This document shows positions 33,841 to 46,432 of a stretch of 64,000 bases of DNA, piece after piece. The notes beneath the pieces were generated by a model, which was given only the letters and a program-made list of their open reading frames with translations, made no database searches and was not told the origin of the DNA. Source of the stretch: Alitta virens (lineage: Eukaryota; Annelida; Polychaeta; Phyllodocida; Nereididae); assembly GCA_932294295.1 (NCBI GenBank), contig OW028580.1, positions 34,151,636-34,215,635 on the forward strand, read 5' to 3'. The position numbers were made by a program, and so were the translations under genes. How positions within the stretch are numbered: the stretch's first letter is position 1; each line of letters opens with the position of its first letter.

Positions 33841-34550
33841 CACCACCACAAAGCATTATAACTACTATTTTTAAGAGCTTTTGTAATAACGTAACAAAAA
33901 AAAGCAGAGTATATCATAAAACTTTCGAAAAACAATATTATTACAAAATGAAAGCGTACAGTTACCTGTTCTACAAAAAAAAGTGATGAGAGAAAACACA
34001 AAATACAGCTTCATTCTTGATGTCATATCAGTGAATGCTTTGTCTGTGACAATAGCCTTATAGATGTAGGCGGCAAGCTATGAAAACTGTTCGAACAGCT
34101 GTGAAATTAATGCTGCCATGAATAATTCCAATTTTTCCAAAACAACAAATTTGCATAAAGACATTAAAGTGCCCCATGCTTGAAAACGTTTGATCAACAA
34201 TAACGTAACTCAAAGAGTAAATAAATGTATCAGGCAAACTGTAGTATTGTTTATTAAGACCTCTTATTTTATTGCTGGTAGAGGGTCCACAAAAATAGGT
34301 TTACCCATGGGAAAGGTTGCACAGTCAGTCAGGCATGTTGATTTGGCTAGTAATAAACACTTCCTGTTTAATGCATAATCAACAGCGGACAAGACCAGTT
34401 ACCCACTTCAGACGATAAAACAAATGTCATTCTTTTTTAACATAACATGAGTAAAACATTTGATACAGTCCCAAACTTAATCATTGTTGTATAAGTTCGC
34501 TTTATTTCCTAAATTATTTCCAAAATTAAAACCATACAATATTAAGTGGT

Positions 34551-35126
34551 TATCACGGATAAGAGCTCCGTATGTCTATGTATGAAAATGTTTTTTTCAC
34601 TCTTTTTCACCCCTGGCCATACTCTTGCTAATCCGTAGGAGGGGGCAATAATTATTGAAATGCTTAAAATTTTGGCACACATACTAATACGAGTAAATTG
34701 TTTATATTACTTACGTAAATTGCTCGGGAGTCAGTCACTGAGCATTCTACGTACGTTCTACGTACGTTCTACATACGTTCTAAGTACAATCTTTGTACAA
34801 TCTACATACTTAGCCATACGTAGCCACTGTCCATACCTATAAACTTGCCATTCACTCGCATCCACTCGTAGAATTCTTGTAAAATGCTCGGCGGACATCT
34901 GTCGCACATCCGTTGCATACAAGTGGTCTTCGGTGCTTATCCTTAGAGCGTTCTACGGATGTCCGGCGAGCGTTTTACAGACGTCCAGTGAGCGATCTAT
35001 GATTGCCCCACGTACGCTCATAGAAAGAAGTTATACGTGATTAACAGAGCCACGAGTGAGCACGTATAGCCAATTTTTGATGTACGTGGTCATACGTAGG
35101 TCTTCTCGTGATAGTGTGAATGCCCC
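34551..35126. mobile_element. TTAA-flanked MITE (unit B copy)
   Basis: Counterpart of 17864-18505. Here the right end is complete (CGTGATAGTGTGAATGCCCC then TTAA at 35127-35130) while the outer left end is deleted. Together the two copies show both termini. Confidence 0.6.
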
Positions 35127-35186
35127 TTAACAATGTTGATCATTTGTATGAACAGCAGACAGCTCAAAAAGTCAAGAATCACGCTC

Positions 35187-35622
35187 TTATTCTCTGTTAC
35201 CACCTACAATTTTGTGCCGAACTATCACAAATTATGAATGGGCAAATTTCCTGGTTTTTTACCAGTGTTGTCCAATAATAATAATAGGTATATGCATAAC
35301 CTACAAAATTCCACAATCAATTTTCTTGAGGTGCGACAAACTCTTTATATGATCTCACTACAAACCCCTACTACAAGCCTACAAACTACTACAAATTTTT
35401 ACAAACTCCTACGCACGTCTATGACCAATGACAATCTTCTACCACGTACCATCAATGACATCTTACAATGTCCGACGAAGTCCTACGAGTCCATAGAAAG
35501 ATTTGTACCAGCTTTCCAAGAACTGTGATGAACTATGACGATTAGCTACGAAGTTTTATGATGTCTGATGAACTTGTCACTCAATTAATAGTTTTTGGAG
35601 GCAAGGTGGGAACGGGGTTTCA
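35187..35622. mobile_element. GTTCCCACCT-type MITE (unit B copy, both ends present)
   Basis: Left end GTTACCACCT at 35196-35205 and right end AGGTGGGAAC at 35604-35613. The interior has CTACAAACTCCTACG repeats. It is the reference for the element that contains gene A exon 1b. Confidence 0.6.
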
Positions 35623-36858
35623 CTACAGGTCACCAAATGGCCTATCTTAATACTAAAGTGTTAAGCCCAGCTCACACCTTCACAATTATGGTGCTGATTA
35701 TCCACGATCTCAAAATCATAATTCTTGCCCTGTAATTAATAATTACGCCACAATTAACGTTAATTGGCTACAACCTTGCTAGGAAAAGCAACTGCCAAAC
35801 TAGTATTTTTTTTCACTGTATCTCACATTTTCATAATATAATCTATGATCCCACTTAGCCACAAATTATTTATCTTTTGCTTGCCTAACTTCACTGCAAC
35901 ATACCACACTTGTGTTACTCCATAAAACCGTGAAAAGTTTGCCTGAAGTGCAAGTTGTAACAGATAGTATGATATAGCAAAATGTCATGCTTCAGTGGCT
36001 CAGCCCCTATAGATTTCAGTACTATTGTTAAATTAAATAACAGGCTTTAATCCTAATTAGGTAAGCTATGTAGCCCTTGTGTGAAACTACACACAATAAC
36101 AGACATAAGTGCAACAGCTGTGTATCTTGAGCACTTGAGGTCTGTGATGTTTAATGCTGTTTCAGATCTCAACAACCGAGTGTTGCTGTCTTGGTCAACC
36201 TATTGCTGTCATGATCAACCTTGTTCCAATGACCAATGTTATTTGATACTTCTTGACACATTTGATACATCTCCATCAAGCTAAGCTTCGTAATTGGTAA
36301 TGCTTATTACCTTTTGTTTATTATTTGATTGGACCAGAATTCCAGAATTGAAACTTTCCCAGATGGAGCCTTCCCACAGCCATAGTGAAACGCTACCCCA
36401 GTCCCTGGCTACCTCCATCATCACTGATTCATCAGCTACAGAAAACCACTGACTGTTCTAAAGTGTGTACAACTGCATGCAATATTTTTCCGCAAGAGCT
36501 CAACCATCAACTAACTCTGCTCGATTCCCTGATGCCTTTAGATAGGTCATTTATGTCAGACTATGGTATGGATAAATTAGTATGATAAGCTTTAGGCTTG
36601 TCAATATTAACATGTTCATGGCCTGAATGTAAACTTTGAACATTTTCTTGTTTATTTTAAGAATAATTTCATGTTAATCTGTTTTTGCTCGATACTGCTG
36701 CACTAAATAAAATATTTATTCGAAAAAAATCTTATCTGCCTGATTTCCACATTTTTCTATTCATTATTGGGAGTTCATGAATAAGTAAGGAAGCAATTAT
36801 TCACAGCTGTTCAACACCTGTTATGTAATTGAGCAATATAATCACTAGCCTGTATTTA

Positions 36859-36936
36859 AATTTTGATTTTATCATTGTTTAAATATATACAGATTTTTAT
36901 TTATATATATATATAAACAATGATAAAATCAAAATT
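36859..36936. repeat. Hairpin, unit B copy
   Basis: Counterpart of 19911-19980 with longer (TA)n in the loop. Confidence 0.7.
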
Positions 36937-37424
36937 ACCATCCGGTAAACTTTACAATTTGGATTTCAGTTATTCAACAGTATGCTCATTCCCTACTCTC
37001 TGTATCATTGTCCTTTACAATGAGGCGGATTTAAATTAATTTATATTTGTTTTCTCAAAGTTATTGAACAGTCTGGACTAACAGAAATACCCTCAAATCC
37101 AATTATTTTAAAAACTGACTTTTTTAATAAAAGAATATTTCTCGATACATTATTATCATCATCAAATGCTTAACTAATGTAAATGTCATATGTGAATGGA
37201 TGGCTAACAGCTGTAATTTTGAAACAATCATCAGTCACACGTAACTTTGTCGGCCAGTCGCATGATTGACTCTTAGAGTTTAGGGATGTCATCAGTCAGT
37301 TTATTTCTCTACATAACTCTGGCCTAATTGTTTCTTAGAGGTTGATATGTTATTTGACAAGACAAAAAAAAATGAAAAAAAACTTGTGACTTATAGTCAT
37401 CAGAGGTACCCTATTGTGTTGTTT

Positions 37425-37612
37425 TATCATGATGTTTGTCACACTGTAATGTTATCTGTCCTGCTGTAATGCTGTCTGTCACTGTCATGCTGTAATGCTG
37501 TCTGCAATGATGTTTGTCAAGCTGTCTGTAACAAAATCTGTCATACTCTCTGTAATGCTGTCTGTCATGCAGTGCTGCACTGTTTGTCATACTGACATGC
37601 TGTCTGTCTCTA
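37425..37612 (+). repeat. CTGTCTGTMATG minisatellite, unit B
   Basis: Shorter counterpart of 20562-20860; the array has changed length since the duplication. Confidence 0.7.
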
Positions 37613-38237
37613 CATGTTTTGCTACACTGGAGTGGGTGGTTCATCTGGCTGGCATATATAACAATGACAGCAAATGCAGGCATTGCAGGGGTTCTAGCCT
37701 TCCTCCCTGTAATGTGTATGAGTCACAGTCATTGTCATCACCTCATCCCTCTTTCTTTACATAAATCGTGATCTTCATGTTTTCCTGGTAAAATGGTAAG
37801 TTATGGATACACAGTTATCTCAGCTTATACCTGTTATGAGCAAGGTATAATGTAGCCTAGAGAAAGCAAGAATTTTTGTCAATAAGTGAAATGTCTTAAA
37901 TCATATCCTTCCACCCACACATATTGAATCTATCAACTTTTGAAGATTATTTTATCACATAACTCTGATGAGACAGGATAGAATTGTATAAAGTACATGT
38001 AATACTTGAGATGTATGGAAATTCTCTTCCGACATGGACTGGAGAGTTTAAAATAAAATACTTTCTACTAGAAATTTAGCCAATCAAATACTGTGGTGAG
38101 TGAGTAGGAGATTGTCTCCTAGACATTAGGCTAATAACTGAGTAATCAGCAAACCTTTGTCAAGACTGAAGGAAGCTGGACAAGAAAGAAATCTTAATTA
38201 ATGTGTCAGAGAAAAATACTAAATTAGAACAAGCTAT

Positions 38238-38372
38238 CAGTCATGCTGTCGATTGTGCTGCCTGTCAGGCTGTTTGTGATGCTGTCTGTCAGCCTGTCTG
38301 ATGTGCTGTCTGTCAGACTGTTTTTGGTGTCTGCCATGCTGGCTGTCATGCTATCTATCAGTCTGTATGTCT
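38238..38372 (+). repeat. CTGTCTGTCAGG minisatellite, unit B
   Basis: Counterpart of 21475-21612. Confidence 0.7.
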
Positions 38373-39377
38373 TAGAAAACTTGGCAACTGAGAGTCTTCA
38401 TTGAGGAGAAGTCTGTGATCTAAGTATGTGGGATCCTCTTACATAATAATATCATGCCCATTAGCAAGCATGTGGTAAAACTGGTGTTAGCTCATTTAGC
38501 TCATAGCCCTTAGGAAATACTCTCTTACTGGGTGCCTTGGGATATGATAGGCTTATGAGGCCTACTTCTGTTTGCCGAGGCATATTTGGCCCTAGTCTTG
38601 TTTGTTCTTGCTCCGAGATACTTGCTAATTTTTGTATTACCCATAGAGGGATCTGTAACCACATGAGGGTAGTAGAGAGTACTGGTTCTATCAGTTCTCC
38701 TTAGTATGAACCAAAAATAGAAACCGGGTTTCAACAAAGAAACAATAATAATGCTTGTGTGACATAACATAGTGTAAGTAAGAACAATTGATATAGCTGT
38801 GATGTGACTGCATATGCACAACCAACCAGATGAGCTTCTTTTGTTAGCTTAGTGCAGCAATTGAGCAAATGCAGTGGGCATCAACAATTAAACATGTCAG
38901 TTACATTTCACTTATATTTTGTGAATTTGATTAATACCTCTACATTTTCACCAATGTTACAACCAATAGCACGTACTGCCAAATTAGCTGATTATTCAGT
39001 TTATTTGGAAAAACCCAATCATGCTGACCGTACATAGAACACATACTGGTATTTGTCAACAAGCCTAACGTTATATATGTTGTTTGGTAAATTTGACCTT
39101 ACTTATATTACAACGTTATGATCAGCGTCCCTGATTTCGAGATTTCAGAGTCGTTTTATATGAAAACTTGAGGTCAGAAACACCCACACATTTATGTACA
39201 AAATAAACTTGAAATTTCAAAACCTGGATGAAAACTGAAGGAGCTTTGTAATATAAAATGTATTACAAAGTGACGACGTTAATGATGTCCATGATGTTCT
39301 TCTGTGCCTGGTTTTTCGTATTCTGTTTGTATTTGCCAGGCAATATAACTGACCGTGATATTTTTCAGTGATATATG

Positions 39378-39535
39378 ATTATTATACAATGAAAAAGTGA
39401 TATTAGTTTATTGCACGGTAAGCACCATTGGATGCAACAAGTGTCCTGTAATCCCTGATGCATGTTCAAGTGAGGCAAAAAGCAATGGTGCTTACCCCAA
39501 ATAAACTAATATCACTATTTCATTTTATAATAATT
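39378..39535. mobile_element. Palindromic MITE, unit B copy
   Basis: Counterpart of 22552-22709; its inverted repeats match each other slightly better than in unit A. Confidence 0.75.
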
Positions 39536-40619
39536 AAGACCTCTACATTGTTACTGCCATGCCAAAACATTATATCATTTGGTTTTGAGTACTGTATAAA
39601 CAAACTATTTCATTTCAATTCCAGTTGTAACGGACAATTAAATTAAAAGCAGGCGTGACATTGGAACTATTGAGGTCTCTTGGTAAGGTGTATTATTAAT
39701 GCAGGTGGTATGTAGAAGAAATTTTTATTAAAGTGACGTTGACATGTGACGTTCAGCATTACAAAATAAATGTATACTTAACTAAATGTCACCCAGTACA
39801 GCTTGGGCGTACAGGTCACTATTTACAATCAAAAACAAAATAAATAGTGGCAACAATATTGCATCATGGTTAGTCACTGTTTGTGACGGTAGAATTTCTC
39901 TTAAAGTGCAAACTAAGTTTGCAATTAAGAAACTACTGTCCATTAAAAGGCATGTCATAGAATCTCAGTTATGATCAGAATTTTGGAGCATTTTGCAGTT
40001 GTCAATAGCCATTGAAGTGTCAAAGTTAGGTTGCAACATTAGCATTGAATAACTTCCTTAATAGAAAGTCAATAAGTGTTGTTCAGTTAAACTAGAATAT
40101 ACTGTAGGAAAGACTGACAGGGGATTAAACTTGGCATAAACGTGTGTTGATGCTACATTTTGTCTGCATATCACTGATGAGAAACACAAAATTGGAACAG
40201 CACTTTTCATACAACTTTTATTTTAAGAGAATAAAATGTCTACAATGACCATCAGTAAGTCTGACACTCATCCATTTCTGTCAGTTGGTCACTTCAGCTG
40301 ACTTAATTGCAGATCAGTAATGTTATATGATATTTATCAATTACCAGTCAGCACTGACAGACAGTTCACCTATCAATACTTTCTGGTAACGAAGTTATTT
40401 AAAGTGTGTTCTTTGGAATTTCTCACTATGATGAAGACAGAACAGCAGCCCATTGACTGCCACAAGAAATGCCCATGACAAAGTGACCCAGAAGTCTACT
40501 CCTACCCTCTTGTTTTCCCTGTCATTTCTCATATTCCTGCTCTCTGTTTCTGGCTCTCTTGCCTGACCTTCCTCTTCTCCTGCCCTGTCACATTTCTTCT
40601 CTTCTGATTAAATTACTTT

Positions 40620-43600
40620 AAGGATATCTGCAAACATTGTCAAGTTACTTGCCATACACCACGATTGTAGGAAGAAGTGTTTTACAAGGAGACATTTAAA
40701 TGGGTAAGAACGGTAAGTGATATGGCTGTGTTGATACCATTTTATGAATTCAATAGTTTCTGCTTCGCGAAAATCTATAATATTGTCAAAATATGAGAGA
40801 TTTTAGTTAATTTATCAGGTAAAAATGATTACCCCAAGGCAACCAAGTTCATATCTGTGTGAAAAAAAAGAAAAACAAACTGATTTGGCACACATCTTTT
40901 TATTCATCTTATTTATTGGTGTTGTACCACCAACTCATTCTCTGCGTATAATATATCACCCATAATACAATAACTATATTTTCAAAACACAGTAGAAGTT
41001 CTGAGTTTTCTCATTCACTAACAATTAAAAGTATTATATTAACTATATACACACATACTTTGGGTCCAATATTTATACTCATCCATCAGGAGAATATGGA
41101 ACAACTGGGATCGTATTTAACACAAGCCTTCCTCACTATACCTTGACAAACCTGTTTTCATTGTCTTCAAATAAACAAGAATGCTTCTATTGACTCTCGT
41201 GAAGGAAATCACTTTCACCAATAACCCTATTGTGTTCCTTTGACCTCGTCCTTATCCCCTTGATGACGTCACGCCTTGGCTCTCCAGGAATGGAGTCACA
41301 TTAGTAAGAGAACGTGCTTTGGCAGTCAATGCGCATGCCCAACCGTGATTTATTTGATAGCCTCTAGTCTACCTAACAAACACAAGTCATGGGTCATATT
41401 GTTCTTAAGCAAATAAAAGTGAAGACTTCCTGATAAAGCATTATATTGATTATTGGGAAATATGGCTAGAAGGGTTAACTATCGTTTGATCTGATTAGGC
41501 ATTGGTACATGTTGGAAGTATTGCCACAAAAATAGAATTAACTATCCTATAATATAGTGTCTAGCAGAAAAGTGGTTACACTGACAAACAATGCAAACCT
41601 TTCAGTCTTTCAAAGTGCTTCTGCCACGTCACATTGGTTGTTAATGCTAGTATGTTTAAGCAACTCACTGTGTAACCACTAATATGCTACTGAGCAGGCA
41701 CTCTACTATGATGAAGCAAATTGGTGGAAATACTGATTAAACAATTTTTTTTCGATATGATGAAGCTTTTATGGGAATATTGCCCAAAATGGGTGTTGTT
41801 CATTTTATGACAAAATTAACTAGCTTCATATTCAAAACATATGTGTTGTCTACCAATCAGCTTTAGAACAGATAATTTGAGAAAACGATTCACCTGAACC
41901 AGCTCATTGAATCCGATTGCTCCATCTGCTGAGCTGATGAATTTGTGTCAGACATCTCCTTGGCTTAATTGAAGACTATGCATCATTCTGCTACAACACA
42001 AACACTTCCTGGAGATCATTTGACTTCATTTCCTCAATGAGAACAAGCGTGGAGGAGATTAGGAAGAAATACATTATCCGAGAAAGGAGAATTGTCATTG
42101 TTGAATCATCTCAGAGGGACTTAAACAAATCTAGCTCCTTCGAATTAACCTTTTGCCTTCGTTAAATTTGAATAACCTTCACAATTGGTGCAGGTGCTGA
42201 GTTGGTATTTAATATTCAGGTTACAAGGTTTAGAGCCCCAACCCAAGCATATTTGTAAAAACCTCAAGTAGCCTAGTTTTTTTATATTGAGCCATTCATG
42301 ATTTTGCTTCTTTGAGGTATTATTTTATTTTTTGTTTATTAAGTAAATATAAATGTACTGAAATTGGTGCCAATTGAGCAAGAATACTGCTATATTGGAC
42401 TTGGCAGAGTAATAGATGGCCTATGTCTAGCAGCTGGGCAATTGACCTATCAGTCTGCAAATCAGGTGTCACTTAAAAGTGATCCATCTCATTTCATCTA
42501 TTTAATAAAATAAAGACTTCCAGATGTGAGATGATGCAGACTGTAATTCCACTGTGGGTCCTGAGTTAAGCCATTCCAGACAGTCTGTTTTTAATTGCTG
42601 CTCAATGTAAGATATTGAATTGTAGTCACGTAAAGTATTAGCATAAGGCAACGTCAGAAAGAAGTATGAGTTATGGCAGTAAGCCCATCACTCTAATTAA
42701 GACTGCATTGGCATTCCAGGCATTTTAGCAGTTTGTCAGTTGGAAGTATTGCCAAAATAATTAATAGGATAAACAAATGAAATACTCTTATGATAAGACA
42801 GTGCTCAAAACATTGTATATCTACAGTGTGTGTATATCAATAGGATAGTACTGGGAGACTTATTTTTACTAATCTCCCATTAAAGAAACTACTCATGATA
42901 TTTAACTTCTTCTATAGATTTTGAGGATATATTAGTCAATCAAGTTACAATTTTAATACAGAAACCATAAAAGGTGAAACAATCTGGCAAGTAGACAAAA
43001 TTATGAGAGCACATGAATATAACTAAAGCAAAGAATGAACCTGTGTCAAAGTGGAGGTTCTTGGGGATCTACGTGGATCTATTTGTATATGATATCTAGC
43101 TATCAGCCAGAATTTTGATTAGACAGGCTTTTTTAGGAAATACAACCAATAATAGCTAATAATACAGACCACTGATTCAGAAGATACGGAAACAGAAACA
43201 TGCCAACGACCGGAAATAGCCTCTAAGTAGGTCAACTCCTAACTAGGTCAACAATAGAGGTCAGTGCCCTCTAGGGATGTGGTATTACATTGCAGTAATC
43301 ATTATAGGACATCTGGATATGCCAGAAAACCAGAGGTGATAAAGGGACCAAAATGTGACTTAACTGACACTGGATTTTGCCTGAAAATAGAATAAATGTC
43401 CAATGGAAGATATCATCTGTGGACATGCTGTATTATCTTGTCACATTCCATGGTCATAACACTGAAACGTCAGGGTAGCTTAGCAATGTTTGGGTACATG
43501 ATCAGTGATTACATGTGACAACATGGTGACATAAGAATCCCATTGGATAAAGCAAAATTGGGTCACTGGGACTTTCATTGATTTGATCAGTAATATTTAG

Positions 43601-44114
43601 CTACTAGTTTCTGATTCATATACATTTTCTTTGCAACTTACATAACAAAAATTAGCATTAAACTAACAAGAATTTTGCATTCAGGCTAAGAAAAACTTAA
43701 GTTTTCGCTACCGTGGGGCCACCTAGAGAGATTCTATTGCGTTAGATAAGAAAAGTGTAAAAAACTATACTATGTCATTTTTCTTAATAATGAAATATAA
43801 ATATTGATATATGACCTCAGCATTTGGTTCTGTGAATGGGTAGGCTATGCATTGTATGCTTATTGTTTTCAATTTGTCAATAGTGCATGTCCAATATGAG
43901 TTTAACATTAAATTTTGAAAATATTCAAAACCAAGTTATTACCTACAGAAATCACATACTAGCCACTTCAATTTAACTTCCCTTGTCTTTGAAGCTGTTT
44001 TTCACCTGGCACAACTCTCTTCTGGGCATATGGAAGCCAATAACTTGCATATGTATTCATAGTCATGCACACAGACAGTAGAATCAGTCCTGCATGGTCA
44101 ACTGTTTACTTTAG
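40620..44114. other. Rest of unit B
   Basis: Non-coding as far as I can tell; contains the CRE at 41264-41271 and unit-specific insertions near 42275-42480 and 43590-43760. Confidence 0.45.
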
Positions 44115-44383
44115 ACTACATGTTTCAAATTGCAAATCAACTAAATATATATTTTGTATTAAATATTTTCAAAGTACATCAAAACCATTCTTTACTTGCA
44201 TGATTAGTAACAGATAAACTGAAGAAAATAAATGTGTAAAATTATAATGGAAGTGTTATATCATGCCTGAAATTTAAGAAAACATTTCATAATAACAATA
44301 CAAGTGTTTCAAAATATTTTAAACTAAAAATATTAAGATGAAAGCTATATTTTAAATGATACAGAACATTAATTATTGAAATA

Positions 44384-44718
44384 TTGAAATCAAAAGACAT
44401 ACATAACTACAACACCAGATCAAAAGATCAATATTACAATACTTTCCATAGAAGGACATTAACTGAAAACTGCTTAAAGTTAAAAATGATAAATAAATTA
44501 AATAAAACAGAACATATCATATCTTCTAAATTGCAAACGCATAGTCTTGTTGGATTTGCTCAATATGTCAAACTTTATATAATTAATGGATATCAAATTA
44601 ACTGTAACATACAGAATTGTTTTACTTGCAATTATATTTAAACACTGTGAAAACACACACCTAATCAAGCGGCCACGAGCCAATTTAGGTGTCTACTAAA
44701 TAAACCTTAAACCTTAAA
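44384..44718 (+). mobile_element. LINE 3' end with C-terminal reverse transcriptase remnant
   Basis: The open frame at 44384-44641 begins MKSKDIHNYNTRSKDQYYN. HNYNTRSK is a recurrent motif just before the C-terminus of CR1/Jockey/Rex-like LINE proteins. The usual following W-N-x-L-P block is not kept, so it is degraded. The element ends in AATAAACCTTAAACCTTAAAC, a short repeat tail. Confidence 0.7.
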
Positions 44719-44949
44719 CATTTAAAATCCACACTCTTTAGAAATGTTCTATGATCACACAGAGATTCCATTTTAATTTCAACAAAGAATTAAACTAGAT
44801 TTTCAACTCTTTTTTTATTGATATAGTATTGAACTACTTCATAAATCTCTTACTCTCCAAAATGAAAAAAAAAATAAAATCAACAAATTTTTTAGACAAT
44901 ATTTATATAACGCATAGTGGCCTTTGATAAATGATGACCGCCCTGTGAT

Positions 44950-45085
44950 CTTCAACCGGAAGTGAAGAGCAGCAAACCGGAAGTTGCACAGAATACCGCA
45001 AAAACAGTACCTAAGACACCATCTTGACCACGTGCACGACATTCCTAACATTTTTGACGTCATATGGAACATTAGCCAATAGGGG
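44950..45085. promoter_or_regulatory. Housekeeping-type promoter motif cluster
   Basis: Within about 125 bp there are two ETS sites CCGGAAGT (44956-44963, 44977-44984), a YY1-like CCATCTTG (45019-45026), an E-box CACGTG (45029-45034), a CRE TGACGTCA (45055-45062) and CCAAT (45076-45080). The stretch is more GC-rich than its surroundings and has no TATA box. This composition is typical of broadly expressed animal promoters, but I find no attached coding exon. Confidence 0.45.
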
Positions 45086-45119
45086 ATTCGATTGTTTTGT
45101 AATATAATATGGAACTAAT

Positions 45120-46430
45120 ACATAATGACAACATTTCTAGAATGGAATAGGGAGTGTAAATCGTATTAAAAAAGAGAGATTTGTAAATTCTTTCATACAA
45201 AACATGACAATCTGCTAATAGCCATTTCTAAGAAATTTGATACGCAAGGTTTTATAGAGTTAAATGTACCATTGTGTGTTTATGCAACCGATATTTGAGG
45301 AGTCATGTCGCTGTAATGGTAAAGTGTTTGAAAATACAATAAGTCATAGTTTTGTCCTAATATCAGTGGTTGTAATTAAAAGATGGTCTTACCATTGATG
45401 GGTTTTCATGGCATGAACTGATTCCTGCAATTTAAATATGCCTGCAGTAAAACATAACTTGCAAGTAAAAGTATAGAAATATGTCCTCGCATAATGCAGC
45501 CTAATGGTTGTTCTCAAAAAAAATAAAAATGATAAGATAGTTCAGCTACTGAACAAATTTGGTGCAGACACGAATCAGTATTATTTAACATTACACAACT
45601 CTATATAAGCAATTCCTGTATTCTAAAGAAGATGTTTCACGCTGTTTGGTTTATTCTAGTTATACTAGAATCTCACTATAAGACCACCTCACTATTATGA
45701 TCACCAATTCCTTTGGACTCAATCTTTTCTTGCTATTGTATGTTAACTCACCAATAAGACCATCTTGCCATTATAACCAGCATTTCCACTTACATACGAC
45801 TCACACTGTAAAATAGTTCCTGTAGTATTTACAGCAATGAAGCCCACGCAAGTGTTGGCAAAACCGGAAAACTTCAAGTTATGCACCAGCATGCCATCTT
45901 AATCACAAACAAAAACTGAAACCGCAAGAAGTTAATAGGCAAAATCAAGTGACAAAATTAAGTGACACCAATGCGAGACAAATTGCGGCATGTCCGGAAT
46001 CATTTGAAATCGTGTCACGTCTGACGAAATGCGACAACAGTTCTTGCCCCATTATGCAGCCCATGGATTTGCAGTTTACACAAGATCTCGCGCCTTGCGA
46101 GAGTTTGGCGCGATTTCATTAGAGTAACGATTGCCATGGTGATGGATTAACTGCGAAATGTTTCTTGCTCTGAAGGTTTGCCTGATCAATGGCTCCTGCC
46201 ACACTCGATTTCTTCCCTCTTTCTTACTGAAGCCAAAGAAACAGCTGAGAAGGCTTAGACCGAAAAACTCTTCCTTCTGCTCTGATAGTCTGGTTTGATT
46301 TCCAACAAATCGCTGAATTAAGGTCTTTTGTCAGACATCAGCTATTAGTTTGATAGAGTTAGTTATTCTACTTTTAGAATTCGCATCTTCGGCCTGCTGA
46401 TGAAATCTTCTTTCCCCATTTTCTCATGAA
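45120..46430. other. Region without a supported gene
   Basis: AT-rich first part. From 45830 to 46320 the base composition is richer in CpG and holds the E2F-like cluster. No coding exon is recognised. Confidence 0.4.
46086..46144. promoter_or_regulatory. E2F-like / TCTCGCG palindrome / X-box-like cluster
   Basis: TCTCGCGCC (46086-46094) opens an imperfect palindrome with TGCGAGAG, TTTGGCGCGA (46104-46113) fits E2F, and GATTGCCATGGTGATGG (46130-46146) resembles an RFX X-box. Motif matches only. Confidence 0.3.
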
Positions 46431-46432
46431 AA

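Larger units (their letters stand above)
31322..34026 (-). pseudogene. Gene B second copy, disrupted
   Basis: Exon 1 (34026-33966) is intact and encodes a signal peptide. Exon 2 starts at 33654 with a good acceptor and keeps MDEC, the R-X-K-R site and the core to W.FFGI. A 2-bp deletion near 33182 then shifts the frame, and a stop follows within a few codons. A 10-codon in-frame deletion removes the block before VISSTDH. A 1399-bp transposon (31679-33077) splits the rest of exon 2; the remaining piece, 31670-31605, still has its donor. Exon 3 (31347-31322) reads ACSEILPQ. The TATA stretch of the promoter is also missing. A truncated secreted product is possible, a full family protein is not. 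Confidence 0.85.
27148..44114 (+). repeat. Tandem segmental duplication, unit B (17.0 kb)
   Basis: Direct copy of 10317-26958. Differences include single-copy 28180-28490, absence of the 669-bp LINE, extra segments near 29970-30283, 42275-42480 and 43590-43760, and the 1399-bp transposon at 31679-33077. Confidence 0.95.
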
